This document shows positions 33,135-42,978 of a stretch of DNA of 64,000 nucleotides, in pieces. Under the pieces are notes generated by a model that saw only the letters and a list, made by a program, of their open reading frames with translations, was not told the DNA's origin and searched no databases. Numbering within the stretch: position 1 is the first letter of the stretch; each line of letters opens with the position of its first letter. This DNA comes from Emiliania huxleyi CCMP1516 (taxonomy: Eukaryota > Haptophyta > Isochrysidales > Noelaerhabdaceae). Location: the NCBI RefSeq assembly GCF_000372725.1, contig NW_005199363.1:2501-66500 (forward strand), written 5' to 3'. The translations under genes were made by a program, and so were the position numbers.

Positions 33135-33614
33135 TTGCCGTTTGCAACCTCTGGTGCAACCGCTGAGAGCTCAACTTTGCCCTTTTCCGACGCGACCTCT
33201 GAAGGGTCGACTTGGGAAAAATTTCCCCCTTGTGGTCGAACTACTGAACGGTTGACTTTGGGGGGTTCTGCGCCCCTTGACCCAACAGCTGAACGGTTGG
33301 GTTTGGGGAGGCTGGAAGCCAAGGTTTTGGGCTGGGAAGGGCTGGTTGCAGCCTTTCCCCCGCCGCCGCTACCAATCTGCGGAACTGGGAGTTTACCTTG
33401 TGCAGGGCGTGAGCTGCCGCCGGAGATCATGCGCGCGGCGGAGCTGCGCGCAAGGACGTATTCGACCGGCCTAAGCGCCACGCTCCCTCGCGAGGATTGG
33501 GGCTGCCCCTTTGAGCCGCTGGGCGACGACGACCCGGCCCTCGTGCTGCCGAACGTGGACTCGCAGTCCTCCAGCCCGCAGAAGTCGCGACGTGGCAAGT
33601 TCGCAACCGTTTGA
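33135..33614 (+). CDS. Weak repetitive ORF, unrecognised
   Basis: An open frame of 159 codons, but the complementary strand is also open across the same DNA with a periodic Lys-Val-x-x-Ser-Ala-Val pattern, so the coding strand is uncertain. The repeats arise from recurring GAACGGTTGACTTTG-like units. It shares a 48-bp block with 32804-32851. It may be non-coding. Confidence 0.25.
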   Translation: MPFATSGATAESSTLPFSDATSEGSTWEKFPPCGRTTERLTLGGSAPLDPTAERLGLGRLEAKVLGWEGLVAAFPPPPLPICGTGSLPCAGRELPPEIMRAAELRARTYSTGLSATLPREDWGCPFEPLGDDDPALVLPNVDSQSSSPQKSRRGKFATV

Positions 33615-34352
33615 GGGAAGATGAGTTTCCTTGTAGCGGCCGCATGGCGTTGCTCCCGTGCGCGCGCAGCCATACGTCATGGCTCATGCCCGTCATTTGT
33701 CGAGTTGCCATTCTCTGCGCTGCATGCAGCGCTTTCCGTCCGAGTAGAGAGGTGAGAACTCTACTGGCAAGATGCCATGTGTGAGATACCGTACGAGGAA
33801 GAGTGCAGTGGTGCCGCGGGCCCGCGCACCTCGCCTCGACCCGGCCTCGCGCGCCGCGCAGAGCGGAGAGGTTACTGGTGTCGTGAGATGATGCCATCTC
33901 GACGTTCATGTTGACTTGTTGATTGTCCATTGTGTGAGAATCCAAGCCCGTGTTGCTGTCCTGTGTGGGTGGCACGCTCACAGGTGGGGCGCGCGGCGGA
34001 CCTCAACGGTGATATGTGTTGAGCTAGCCGTGCTGAAAAGCTCGAGCGGCACGAGGGCGAGCGACCGAGGGCGAGCGGCCTGGCGGTGCCGGTGGCGGGC
34101 GGCCCGGTCTCTCCTCGTGCCCACACGTTACACGACACGTACATTGGCAGTGTGGGCGCGGTCTTCCGCTCGCGTCTAGCGTAGGAGAGAAATGTAGCCT
34201 GAAACGAGCCGGGACCGACCGGATCTCTCCCAAACTGCCCCCATGCAGCGTTCGGTCCCGGCCGCACCTCAATTCATGCCTCCGACGCCGCGGGCGCCGC
34301 GCCAGTGGCAGCAGACTCCGCTCTCCCTCGTGATACTCCACCTCCCCGCTTC
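33615..34352. other. Intergenic, no gene seen
   Basis: Only short overlapping frames without recognisable motifs or splice-linked similarity. Confidence 0.5.
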
Positions 34353-35833
34353 TCAGGCGGCTGCCAGCACCTCCTCGCGGTGCGCCGCGCGCAGCGAAGC
34401 CGCGATCGACTTTGCCGGATCGCAGCCGGGCAGGCCGGCGCATGCCGACAGCAGCAAGCCGAGCACGGCGGCGGGGCCCCAGACCGGTGGGGGCAAGCCG
34501 AGCAGCTCTTGCACCTCGTCGAGCTTCGCGCGGAGCGAGTCGTCGAGCACCGTCCACGGCGGCGACCCGGAGTCGCGGGGCCTAGGAGAGGTGCAGGAGG
34601 AGTCTGGGCCATGTCCGGCGTGTGGCCGTTTGCACCCAAGGGGGGGAGGGGCGGGCCTGAGCTCGACGTCCTCGACGGACCAGCGCAGCGAGAGGCGACT
34701 CACCTGGTGTTGATGCTCGACTCGTGTACTGGCTACCGACCGACCAGCGCAGCGAGAGGCGCGGCTGACCGGCGCGATCTGCTGCAGCTGGAGCTCGAGG
34801 TCGGCCGTGCCTCGTTCCGGGTCACGGGCGAGGGAGAAGCGGACGTACAGCGAGGCGGCGCCTGCAGAAACATCCCCGGGGGAGGTGCAAGGGAGGCGCC
34901 GTGGGGAGCGGACGCGCAGCGGGGCCGCCGCCTGGCAGCGCCGACGGAGGGAGAGCCTTGAGCGCAAGACCTGCGCAGGCGGAGAGCGTGCCTCTCGGTC
35001 GAGTCTGTCGGTCGGTTGGTTGATGGATGACGCCGACTGGAGGGGCCGGGTAGAGCGCGAGACCTGCGCCGGCGAGGGTGGCGCGCACTCGCTCCACGCC
35101 GCCGCCGCCGCCCTCCTCGACGACGCCGTCGGCGGGAGATGCACCTGTGGAAGGTGAGGCGTCTCCGGCGGCCGGCGGCGGCGCGGGGTCGGCGGCGGCG
35201 ACGGCGTGCAGGTAGAGCTTGGAGAGCCAGAGCTCCTGAGGGCGCGGGGAGGGGCGAATGGGGAGCGAGAGTCCAGCGTGTCAGCCGAGGCGTGGCCAGC
35301 GCAGGAGGGAGGAGGTGAGCAGGGGTGAGAGGTGTGAGGCGGGATGAGAGGCGCGAGGCGGCGCCTGGCCTTCGTCGTTGCTCTGCTCGTGCCGCATGTA
35401 CGATGGCCACAGCGCCGCCACTGTGCGCGGGAGGTGGCCCGCATCGCGCCGCCCGGCCATCTCCTCCACCGCACCTACCGCGGACGTGGCACGCATCGAG
35501 GGCGGCCTCAGGCCCACCGTCTCTGCCAGAGCTGCTCGCACCGCCGAAGCTTGCGGCTGCAGCGCGGGCGTGCTGCCGGATGAGGCGGCGGTGGGAGAGC
35601 GCCTGCAGGCGCGTTACCAGTGCCAGTTGCTCCGCAGCGAGCACGCTCGCGCTGATCGCCGCCGGCTGCGCCGCCACTGCCGACGCCGCCTCTTGCAGCG
35701 CGGCGTCGTCGCCGAGTATCTGGGCGAGGTCGCCCAAGTCGCGCTCGGCAGCGGGCGGGGCCGCTGGCGTGCCCGGGGTGGCCGACGGCGCAGCCGGGGG
35801 CTTGGAGGGGGTGCCGAAGCCGAAGAAAGACAT
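34353..35833 (-). CDS. Unrecognised multi-exon gene
   Basis: From ATG 35833: MSFFGFGTPSKPPAAPSATP, then ERDLGDLAQILGDDAALQEA and a helical LAAEQLALVTRLQALSHRRL. Downstream exons fit in frame through GC or GT junctions: GHLPRTVAALWPSYMRHEQS with NDEGQ, then ELWLSKLYLHAVAAADPAPP, SLYVRFSLARDPERGTADLE with LQLQQIAPVS, and finally VLDDSLRAKLDEVQELLGLP with a helical end (PAKSIAASLRAAHREEVLAA). FG near the N-terminus is too little to call a nucleoporin. Exon limits are approximate and the function is unknown. Confidence 0.5.
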
Positions 35834-36406
35834 TACTCGCGCCTCTGTCTGCTATTGCCGCAGCCGCTTCACAGCTGCTCCTGTGGGAAGAGACCCAGGG
35901 AGGAGCAGCGTGAGCTAACCCTAGGTCCGCAAGACCCGAGCCCCCGCGAGGTTCACAGCGGGTCGGCTGGGGCGATCGCAGTCAGCCGCGGCTCAGGATC
36001 CATTGCGGCCGCATTCGCCCGGGGAGACCTCGGCCCTGCCTGCAGCCTCGGCCGGGCCGTCGACGCCCTCGGAAGCGGTGGAGCCGGGAGAAGCTGGCGG
36101 AGACGAAGGGCGGCAGCGGAGAAAGCACGAGGGAAACATACCGGTCGTCGCATAAGCCATAACGCTCGGGAGACGAGCAAGAGAGCGAATCAAGCTTCAA
36201 GGAGGGTCGGGACCCTGGGAAGGCGAGGGGTGAGTCCTCAGGCGGGGGGGTCTACTCAAACGTCTACGCAAGTGAGTGTAGAGTGGTGGTGTGGGGCGTG
36301 CAGGGTGGTGTTCATTAGCTCCGAGTAGAGGGGGCGTCTCCTGCAGTTAAGGGGAAACCCGGTACGCGGGGCTAACCCTCGGAGACCTGTGTTTACTTTA
36401 CGGCCC
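35834..36406. other. Intergenic, no gene seen
   Basis: Presumed promoter region of the unrecognised minus gene and spacer; shadow frames only. Confidence 0.5.
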
Positions 36407-36545
36407 TTTCCCTGCGAACGCGCACCCCCGGGGCTAGGGCTCTCTAGCCCGTAACCCGATACCGATCATCCGGCCCGCTGGGTGCGCTTCTCAGCTCCCC
36501 GGCCCTGGATGTGAGGTTAATGACTGCACTCCAAGTGCTCCAAGT
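36407..36545 (+). repeat. Diverged dispersed repeat, copy B
   Basis: Inverted partner of 3742-3870, with the shared blocks in the same order. It ends with the motif TGCACTCCAAGTGCTCCAAG. Confidence 0.75.
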
Positions 36546-37047
36546 TATGAATCGCCACCAGAAATGCATCCTGGACATGAGCCCAGAGGCCGAGACGCGA
36601 GAGGCTGCTCGGAGGGGAGTTTCGGCTCCATATAGTGGCGCTGGACGAGGAAGGAAGGCTCAAGTCGTTTTGTACCGGATTTCAATGTTAGTGGCAAAAC
36701 CGCGGAACCGAAAATGGCGTTTAATTGCGCGCACCTGCTGTCCTCCGCCTGCGGCGGCGCTCCGCGCCGCTTGGGGCGCCTGCGGCGCCCCTGGGCGCGC
36801 TGCGCGCGCCTGTTTTGGGGGGGCTACCAGCATCGAAAAAGTGCCATTCTTCCTCCACACCGCAGTGGCGTGGCAGATGGTGAACGAGCTAGCGTGCGGG
36901 GAGAGCGGCATTGTGCATGGTGGTGCGGAGTGCATTGCCGTTCTTAACGGAGTCGCTTAGGCGGCTCCGGTGGTGAGCCGGTGTGTGTGCCAGTCCGCGC
37001 CAGTCCGCGCCCTTGTCGTGCCAGTGTGCTGGGAGAGAGGCGCTTTG
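36546..37047. other. Spacer with an open frame of unknown meaning
   Basis: A plus frame runs from 36511 to 36960 (RKWRLIARTCCPPPA and FFLHTAVAWQMVNELACGES) without any recognised domain. It could be an exon or chance. Confidence 0.25.
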
Positions 37048-37061
37048 TAAAATTCTTCTCG
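37048..37061 (+). promoter_or_regulatory. TAAAATTCTTCTCG motif upstream of ZnT9
   Basis: Lies 40 bases before ATG 37102 and matches the motif found upstream of several genes in the window. Confidence 0.5.
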
Positions 37062-37101
37062 GCGATCGAAGGCTGCCGCCGCCGGGCTGTCATCGGGCTG
37101 G

Positions 37102-40100
37102 ATGTGGCGTCGGAGACTTTCATGCAGACGGAGCAGCAGCCGTCCGCTGCAGGCAGCAGCGCGCACGCTTGCGAGCACCGCGAAGCGGCTGCCGACGGTG
37201 ATGCCAGGGCCGGACGTGCAGCTTCGAGGGCCGAGGGTGGGGCCTTTGCGCTCTCCTCCACGTTGGGAGGGGTCCGGCGCGTCTGCGACGGGGCGGTGGG
37301 AGTCGGGCTGGGCGCAGACGTACGTGAGCTCGATGCAGCGGTGGGAGAAGGGCAAGGAGCGGCGCATGGAGGAGTTTGGGCACTCGAAGCAGTGGAAGAC
37401 GCTCTCGTCGCACGAGGTACCCTCTCCCCCTCGCTCCTCGACGCATCCCGTCTCCAAGCCCCCCTCCAGGCGCAGCGAGCCCGTACGGCAGTCCCAGTGG
37501 TGAGCAGAGCTCTCTTCTCGCAGGCGTACGAGCAGTACAACCTGCGCAAGCGAGACCTCGCTGGGCTGCCTTTCGTCGCAAAGTACAACGTGTACGGCGC
37601 GCCGCGCCACACGCGCTTCTACGTCGTCTTTGACGTGCAGGCTGTCGCCCTCCGCCGCACCGCGGCCGCGCCTCGGCTGCACCTCGCCCGCACTTCTGCG
37701 CCCTGACCGCACTCCGGCCGCACCTCGGCCGCACCTCGGCGGCGCATCGGCTACTCGGCGATCTCGGCGATCTCGGCGATCTCGGCGATCTCGGGTCTTC
37801 GGCGCGCAGGACGCCGCCCTGCGCAAGTGGGGCTCCGCGCAGCTCCTCGAGGCGGCGCTGCAGGAGCGGCGCGCAAAGCGGGACAGGCGCGAGGCGTAGC
37901 CGAGGTGTAGCCGAGGTGTAGCCGAGGTGCAACCGAGAGGAAGCCGAGAGGAAGCCGAGTTGCAGCCTAGCCAAGCGGGGCAGGTGGCGTAGCTGCTGGC
38001 CGTGTCCCGACCCTCAGCGTGCCGGGCCCTGCAGGCGATTGGCGAGGAGGCAGCCGCCGGTGCTGATGCTGCTGCGGCCCGTCCGGCAGCGAGCGGGCGC
38101 ACACCGACGCACGATCGCGCTCTTCTTCTCGGAGCCTTCTCGGAGCCCGCCCGGACCCCTGCAGGCCACATCAACGTCGGGTCGCGCGCCGTCTTCGCCG
38201 CGATCGTCGGCAACTCTGGCGTCGCGGGCATCAAGTTCGCGGGCTGGATCTGCACGGGCTCTGCGTCGCTGCTCTCCGAGTCGATCCACTCGATCGCTGA
38301 CCTCGGCAACCAGGCGACCTCCTCGCACCCGCGCTGCAGTCGATGCTCAATCTCGGCTCACTCTGTCCGGGGCATGTCTGCAGGTCCTCCTCGCCGTCGG
38401 GCTGCAGCAGTCGCTCCGCGTCGCAGACGAGCAGCGGCCGTACGGGTATGGCTTCGAGGTCTACGTCTGGGCAATGATCTCCGGCGTCGACATCGCGTCG
38501 CCTGCGCTGCAGCTGGAGCTTCCTCCCAGCCTGCTCCGGACCACCGTCTAGGCGTTTCGACCTTCATTCTCGGCGCGGGCGCGTCGGTGCAGCACGGGCG
38601 TCTCTCTGCCGACTCTCTAGGAAGTGTCTACGAAGTGTCGAGGAAGTGTCTAGGTGCAGCACGGGCGTCTCTCTGCCGACTCTCTAGGAAGTGTCTACGA
38701 AGTGTCGAGGAAGTGTCTAGGTGCAGCACGGGCGTCTCTCTGCCGACTCTCTAGGAAGTGTCTACGAAGTGTCGAGGAAGTGTCTAGGTGCAGCACGGGC
38801 GTCTCTATGCCGACACGCCTCTCCGTCCTCTCGCTCACCGCCGGCAGCGCGGCGCAGGTGTACCACGGCGTCTCGTGCTTGCTCGCGCCGCACGAGATCG
38901 ACTCTCTGCCGACGGCGCTCGGCGTGCTCCTCGCGGCGGGCCGTGCTCGATGGGGGTCGCGCCGTCGCGTGGCTTGGCCATGACGTGTCCCCGACACGTC
39001 CCTCCCAGGCGGGCGTGCTCGAGGGGTACACTCTCTCCGTCGCGTGGCACGAGATGCAGGCGTGATCACCCGAGATTGCACGAGATTGCACGAGACTGCA
39101 CCCTCTCCGTCGCATGGCACGAGATGCAGGCGTGATCACCCGAGATTGCACGAGATTGCACGAGACTGCACTCTCTCCGTCGCGTGGCACGAGATGCTGC
39201 CGGCGCGTGTCTCCGCGCCGCCAGCACATACACAGCCGCCGGCCGCGAGGCGAGCGCCCCTTCACGGGCGCTGCGATGGGGTTCGCAGGTCGAGGCGCGC
39301 AAGGCGGAGATGACGCCGCTGCAGTACCTCAGCAGAGGCGCCCGCTCGTACCCCGCTCTGGCGGCTCGAGGCGTCGTCACGGCCGCAGCCGTGAGCAGGT
39401 ACCGACCCGCTCAACCCCGCCGTCCTGCTCGAGGACTCGGTGGCTGTCGTCGGGGTCGGCATCGCCGCTGCGGGCGTCGGCGTCTCGCTTGTGACTGCCA
39501 CTCGCCCGAGCCTTCCCTGAGCCTTCTCGGAGCCTTCCTGCAGGCGTCGGCCTCACGCACGTGACTGGCCGCCCTGCTCCTGCGGCGCCGCGAGGAGTGG
39601 GTGTGGAGCGGCGCCTCTCCACCCCTCCAGCTGTGAGCAGGCAACCCGGTCTACGACGCCGCCGGCTCGATCGCCGTCGGGGGATTGATGGGCGCCGTCG
39701 CCATCTTCATCATCAACCGGAGCCAGACCTCCTCGGCAGGGCGGCGGCTCGTGCGCCTTCCCCCGACCCTCCCCCGACCCTTCCTGCACAGGAACCGCAC
39801 CTTCCTTGGCCAGTCGGTGCCGCGCCGCACCCGCGACGTCGTCCGCACGCTCGAGGCGCCGCGAGAGGACGCCGACACGTCCGGGACACGTCCGGGACGC
39901 CCCCCCGAGACACTCTGTAGGCGGACGAGATGGTCCTGACGGTGCAGGACGTCAAGTCGGTGCTGGTGGGGCCGCAGAGCGCGCGCTTCAAGGCCGAGAT
40001 CCACTTCAACCCGCAGCTGCTCTCGGACAAGTACCTCGCCGCGCACAACAACCTGCGCGAGGTGCACAAGACGTGCCGCGCGGTCGAGACGGAGGAGGAC

Positions 40101-40355
40101 GCGAAGCGACTCTTCGAGCGGTCCGCCGTCTTCCTCCTCGCGACTCTCTCCATCGAGGCGGCAGCGCCGGCCGCCCTCACGCGACGTGCCCACAAGCAGC
40201 AGCCGCGGGACCTTCCTTCGGCCTCGCCCCACACACCGCAGACACGGGCACGCAGAGTGATTTCGCCGCTCTCCTCGCCGCAGGTAGACCGGCTGGAGCA
40301 CATCGTGCGCACGGCGTACCCAGAGTTCAAATACATAGACTTGGAGGTGTTGTGA
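37102..40355 (+). CDS. SLC30A9: Zinc transporter ZnT9 (SLC30A9), with XPA-like N-terminal domain
   Basis: Cation-diffusion-facilitator family; the animal protein exports zinc from mitochondria. Fifteen exons: 37102-37416, 37524-37640, 37810-37893, 38035-38313, 38384-38483, 38552-38586, 38858-38935, 39009-39059, 39289-39337, 39399-39473, 39544-39567, 39641-~39720, ~39800-39855, 39921-40157, 40284-40355. The N-terminal part (EAYEQYNLRKRDL, then FDVQDAALRKWGSAQLLEAA) matches the XPA-like domain of ZnT9. The transporter part reads AGWICTGSASLLSESIHSIA, DLGNQVLLAVGLQQS, GVSTFILGAGASVYHGV, LLEDSVAVVGVGIAAAGVGL, TGNPVYDAAGSIAVGGLMGA and VDRLEHIVRTAYPEF. Eleven introns start with GC and two with GT; one donor is unresolved. 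Exons 6 and 11 are only 35 and 24 bases. Confidence 0.92.
38587..38820 (+). repeat. ZnT9 intron 6: 67-bp tandem units each running GT...AG
   Basis: Three full 67-bp copies start at 38587, 38654 and 38721, and a partial fourth at 38788. Each full unit begins with GTGCAGCACGGGCGTCTC and ends AAGTGTCTAG, so each has splice-donor and acceptor dinucleotides at its ends. The first unit begins exactly at the donor after exon 6. Confidence 0.95.
39031..39190 (+). repeat. ZnT9 intron 8: 70-bp tandem units containing the exon edge
   Basis: Units start at 39031, 39101 and 39171. Each begins with the end of exon 8 (CTCTCCGTCGCGTGGCACGA, encoding LSVAWHE) followed by the GC donor and intron sequence. Only the first copy is used as exon; the others are intronic. 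Confidence 0.93.
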
Positions 40356-40727
40356 CGGGCAGCGGCGAGCCGAGGCGCGGGCTCGACCGCGGTGCGCGTG
40401 CTCTGGGGTTGATGTGTGCGGGCCATGAGCCATGTCCTGGGGGAGCTTTCAGCGAATTTAATGAATGGACGAGAGTCGAGAGTCGACGAGAGACGCGCAC
40501 GGCGCGGGGCCCATCCGCTGAGCACCGGGGTTTGACAGTAAAACGAAAAGCGACACCCCGACTGCCCGACTGCGGCGCGACAGCGCCTCCCCCTCCGCAC
40601 CTGACAGTCGGGTCAGTGCCCGCGGACCGCCGGGGCTCCCGCCCGCAGAACGGCCCAACGGCTCGGGGGTGAAAAGAAAATCCTCACGGGGGTAGCGTGA
40701 GAGCAGCGGACAACGGCTTTTTGGCTC
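40356..40727. other. Intergenic, no gene seen
   Basis: ZnT9 3' flank; only shadow frames were seen. Confidence 0.6.
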
Positions 40728-41470
40728 GTTGTGCGAGTATATGGGACACGATGTCTCAAATATGAGAGGTTTTGACTCCTACCGGCTCCTGACGCTATCC
40801 CTGGCAGCTCTAATGACCAGGATCAGTAGTGCTATGATAGAGGGTGCCCATACTAGCGCAGGAGCTGCCACACTCGCCCGGACCGGCTCCCTCTGGGGCC
40901 GGTTCCGCAGCCCGCGAGAGCCGACAGCGGGGCCGTGCCGCGGGTGCCTACTGCTGAGTGCCACAAACACTGCGCCGTCCCGCCATCACCTACAGGCTGT
41001 CTTGTGTGATGGTTGGGATGTCCAAACGCCACCATCTTGGCTCTTGCGACCTCAAACCCGCGAGCTGTATGGGTGGTCCTGACGTCGACAGACGCCCGAT
41101 GACCACGGTGAAGCTGAGCCGGAACGAGTCGACAAGTCTCGTCTGAGCCCGTGGCGGTCGCCGGCTGAGTCGCTGTGCACGGGCCGGTACCTCAGGCGTC
41201 ACCTCCGCAGCCTCAGGTCTCACACTCCATCACCGCCGCCGGGACGCCGTCGGTGGCACGCTCGGCGGCGTACTTTCTGCAGCTCCATCTCGAGTACGGC
41301 GTCGAGCCTACTCACTCCTGTTGGATCTGTGCACTCCCTGGGACCCAGGGAGTGCACAGATCCAGCAAGTGGTGCGTCCCGGCAGCGCGCGCAGGCTGCG
41401 GAGCTGCAACAAACTCGAGACACGCTTTTTGGGACATTTTCGACGCTTTTGTCCCATATACTCGCACAAC
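40728..41470. mobile_element. 743-bp segment bounded by 21-bp perfect inverted repeats
   Basis: Bases 40728-40748 (beginning GTTGTGCGAGTATATGGG) and 41450-41470 are exact reverse complements. No clear target duplication or transposase was seen. A non-autonomous DNA element is the simplest reading; chance is unlikely at this length. Confidence 0.55.
41322..41364. other. 43-bp near-perfect palindrome
   Basis: Arms of 21 bases (left arm starting TGGATCTGTGCACTCCCTGG) surround a single A at 41343. It could extrude as a cruciform or form an RNA hairpin. It lies inside the 743-bp inverted-repeat segment. Confidence 0.9.
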
Positions 41471-41718
41471 ATGCCTTTTACGCGGCTCCTCTTTATCAAG
41501 ATACGTTCAAGTTACTCTACGGCAACTTCTGCGTGAACTTCTGGAGCGGGACCCCCCACCGAGAGCGACGGTATACTGTAAACAAGCGCATTCAGTTTCC
41601 CTGTCATGTTACATGCGGCTTGTGGCTGAGAGCTAGCCTCTACACAGCTGACGAGTACGCGAGTACGCGGCGCTTCGAAGACAGAGCATGTCGAGGAAGT
41701 AGTGCGGTCCCGTCCGTG
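41471..41718. other. 3' flank of the PDZ gene
   Basis: AT-richer spacer without recognisable genes. Confidence 0.6.
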
Positions 41719-42504
41719 TCAACGCTTGAGCCACGGCGAGTCCTTTGGGAACTCGAGGGACTTGAGGTAGTCCTTGACGCCGCGCGAGCCGCCGTCGTAC
41801 GGGTCGCCCTCGTTCTCCATCGGCGCGCCTGGCACGGTGCAGGGTCGTCTGATCGCCGAGGGCCGCAAGCGCGCGGGGCGAGGCGGGTCTGCGCGCCGGG
41901 CCGTGCAAACTGCAGGATCACGTCGTTGGTCCTCGTCTTGCTGAATTTTGGCTCGTTGGAGCCGATCGCACCTGCTCCATAGGCATGGCATGAGAGCCGC
42001 GCCTGCCACACGGCCCGCCGTCCCCCGCGCGGCGGCCTCACCCATGATGGTGTCGAAGTCGAGGAAGCGGGACGGTATCACCTTCCGCTCGAAAGTGCCG
42101 TCGCGACCCATGCAGGCCGTGGTCGCGAGGAGCGCGTCTCCGGCGCTGATGACGCCGCTCTGCTCCGCGTTGCCGCCCTCGACGAGGTACTGTACAACGA
42201 CACCGCCGTCGCTCCCCTCCTCAAAAGCAATGCCCAGCGGCTTGTCGAGCTTCACCTCGTAGCAGTCCTTTGGCAGCTCGAAGAGGGCCGGGTAGGCATT
42301 GCGGTCCTCCTGCGGGTACTCCTTTACGAAGTCGATCCAGCCGCTGTAGTACGAGCCGAAGCCCTTTCCAAACTCCATGGCGGGCGGCAGAGGCTGGCGG
42401 GCTGCTGCAGGATAGCCAGTGCGGATAGCTGCCGGTGCGCATCGGAAGCCGGCGGAGGGCGCGACCAGGAGGAGCGAGAGGATGGATCTCAAGGCAGTAG
42501 GCAT
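41719..42504 (-). CDS. PDZ-domain protein with plastid-type presequence
   Basis: Three exons, 42504-42042, 41971-41897 and 41828-41719, joined DTIMG/AIGSNEP and QFARPG/APMENE; intron 1 is GT-AG and intron 2 GC-AG. The N-terminus has a signal peptide (ALRSILSLLLVAPSAGF) whose cleavage region with an aromatic residue resembles the bipartite targeting of secondary plastids. The body carries a PDZ fold: YEVKLDKPLGIAFEEGSDGG, VVVQYLVEGGNAEQSGVISA, GDALLATTACMG. The C-terminus (DYLKSLEFPKDSPWLKR) is short. A scaffold or protease-adaptor role is inference. Confidence 0.82.
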   Translation of the reverse strand: MPTALRSILSLLLVAPSAGFRCAPAAIRTGYPAAARQPLPPAMEFGKGFGSYYSGWIDFVKEYPQEDRNAYPALFELPKDCYEVKLDKPLGIAFEEGSDGGVVVQYLVEGGNAEQSGVISAGDALLATTACMGRDGTFERKVIPSRFLDFDTIMGEAAARGTAGRVAGAALMPCLWSRCDRLQRAKIQQDEDQRRDPAVCTARRADPPRPARLRPSAIRRPCTVPGAPMENEGDPYDGGSRGVKDYLKSLEFPKDSPWLKR

Positions 42505-42539
42505 CGTAAGTTACCAGGCTGACTTTTTCACAGGGATCT

Positions 42540-42978
42540 GGATTCGACCTTTTTACGGGGTAAGGTATGGTTCGGACAAAAGGGGGGGGGGTATGGTCCT
42601 GGCCGCCGGAGGCGGCCTGCTCGACGGGTGTGGGGGGGTATGGTCAATCGCTATAGGTAGGTAGGTAGAAAGAAGAACAGCCACGCGCCTGCGCCCGCGC
42701 CTGCGCCGGCACGCAAGGCCCTGGCGGCCTTTGCGGACACGCCCTGAGGGGTGAACACAATTGCCGGCGGGTCACCTCGCGCAGACTGCATCGCGCGAAC
42801 CGTGCCGCACGACCGGACGGCCTAACACGACGGTTACTGTACGCTCGTGTGGTGGGGTGGGGGGTGGGGGGGTATGGTCCTGCTGGCCAGAGGCGACGTC
42901 CTGTGCGGGTGGGGGGGTATGGTCGCGGCGCCAGGGCCGGGACTTCACCATACCTTACCCCGTAAAAAGGTCGAATCC
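42540..42978. mobile_element. 439-bp foldback segment with 31-bp perfect inverted repeats
   Basis: Bases 42540-42570 (beginning GGATTCGACCTTTTTACGGG) and 42948-42978 are exact reverse complements. Between them GGGGTATGGTC recurs four times. No coding sequence was recognised. The left arm is 36 bases upstream of the PDZ gene start, so it may lie in its promoter. Confidence 0.7.

Noticed and set aside
37102-37899. An XPA-like DNA repair gene separate from the zinc transporter
   Set aside because: ZnT9 proteins carry an XPA-like domain at the N-terminus, and the junction RRE/AIGEEAAAG joins it in frame to the transporter exons, so one gene explains both.
38587-38820. Regularly spaced direct repeats as a CRISPR-like array
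   Set aside because: The units are fully tandem without unique spacers, sit in a eukaryotic intron and start at the splice donor.
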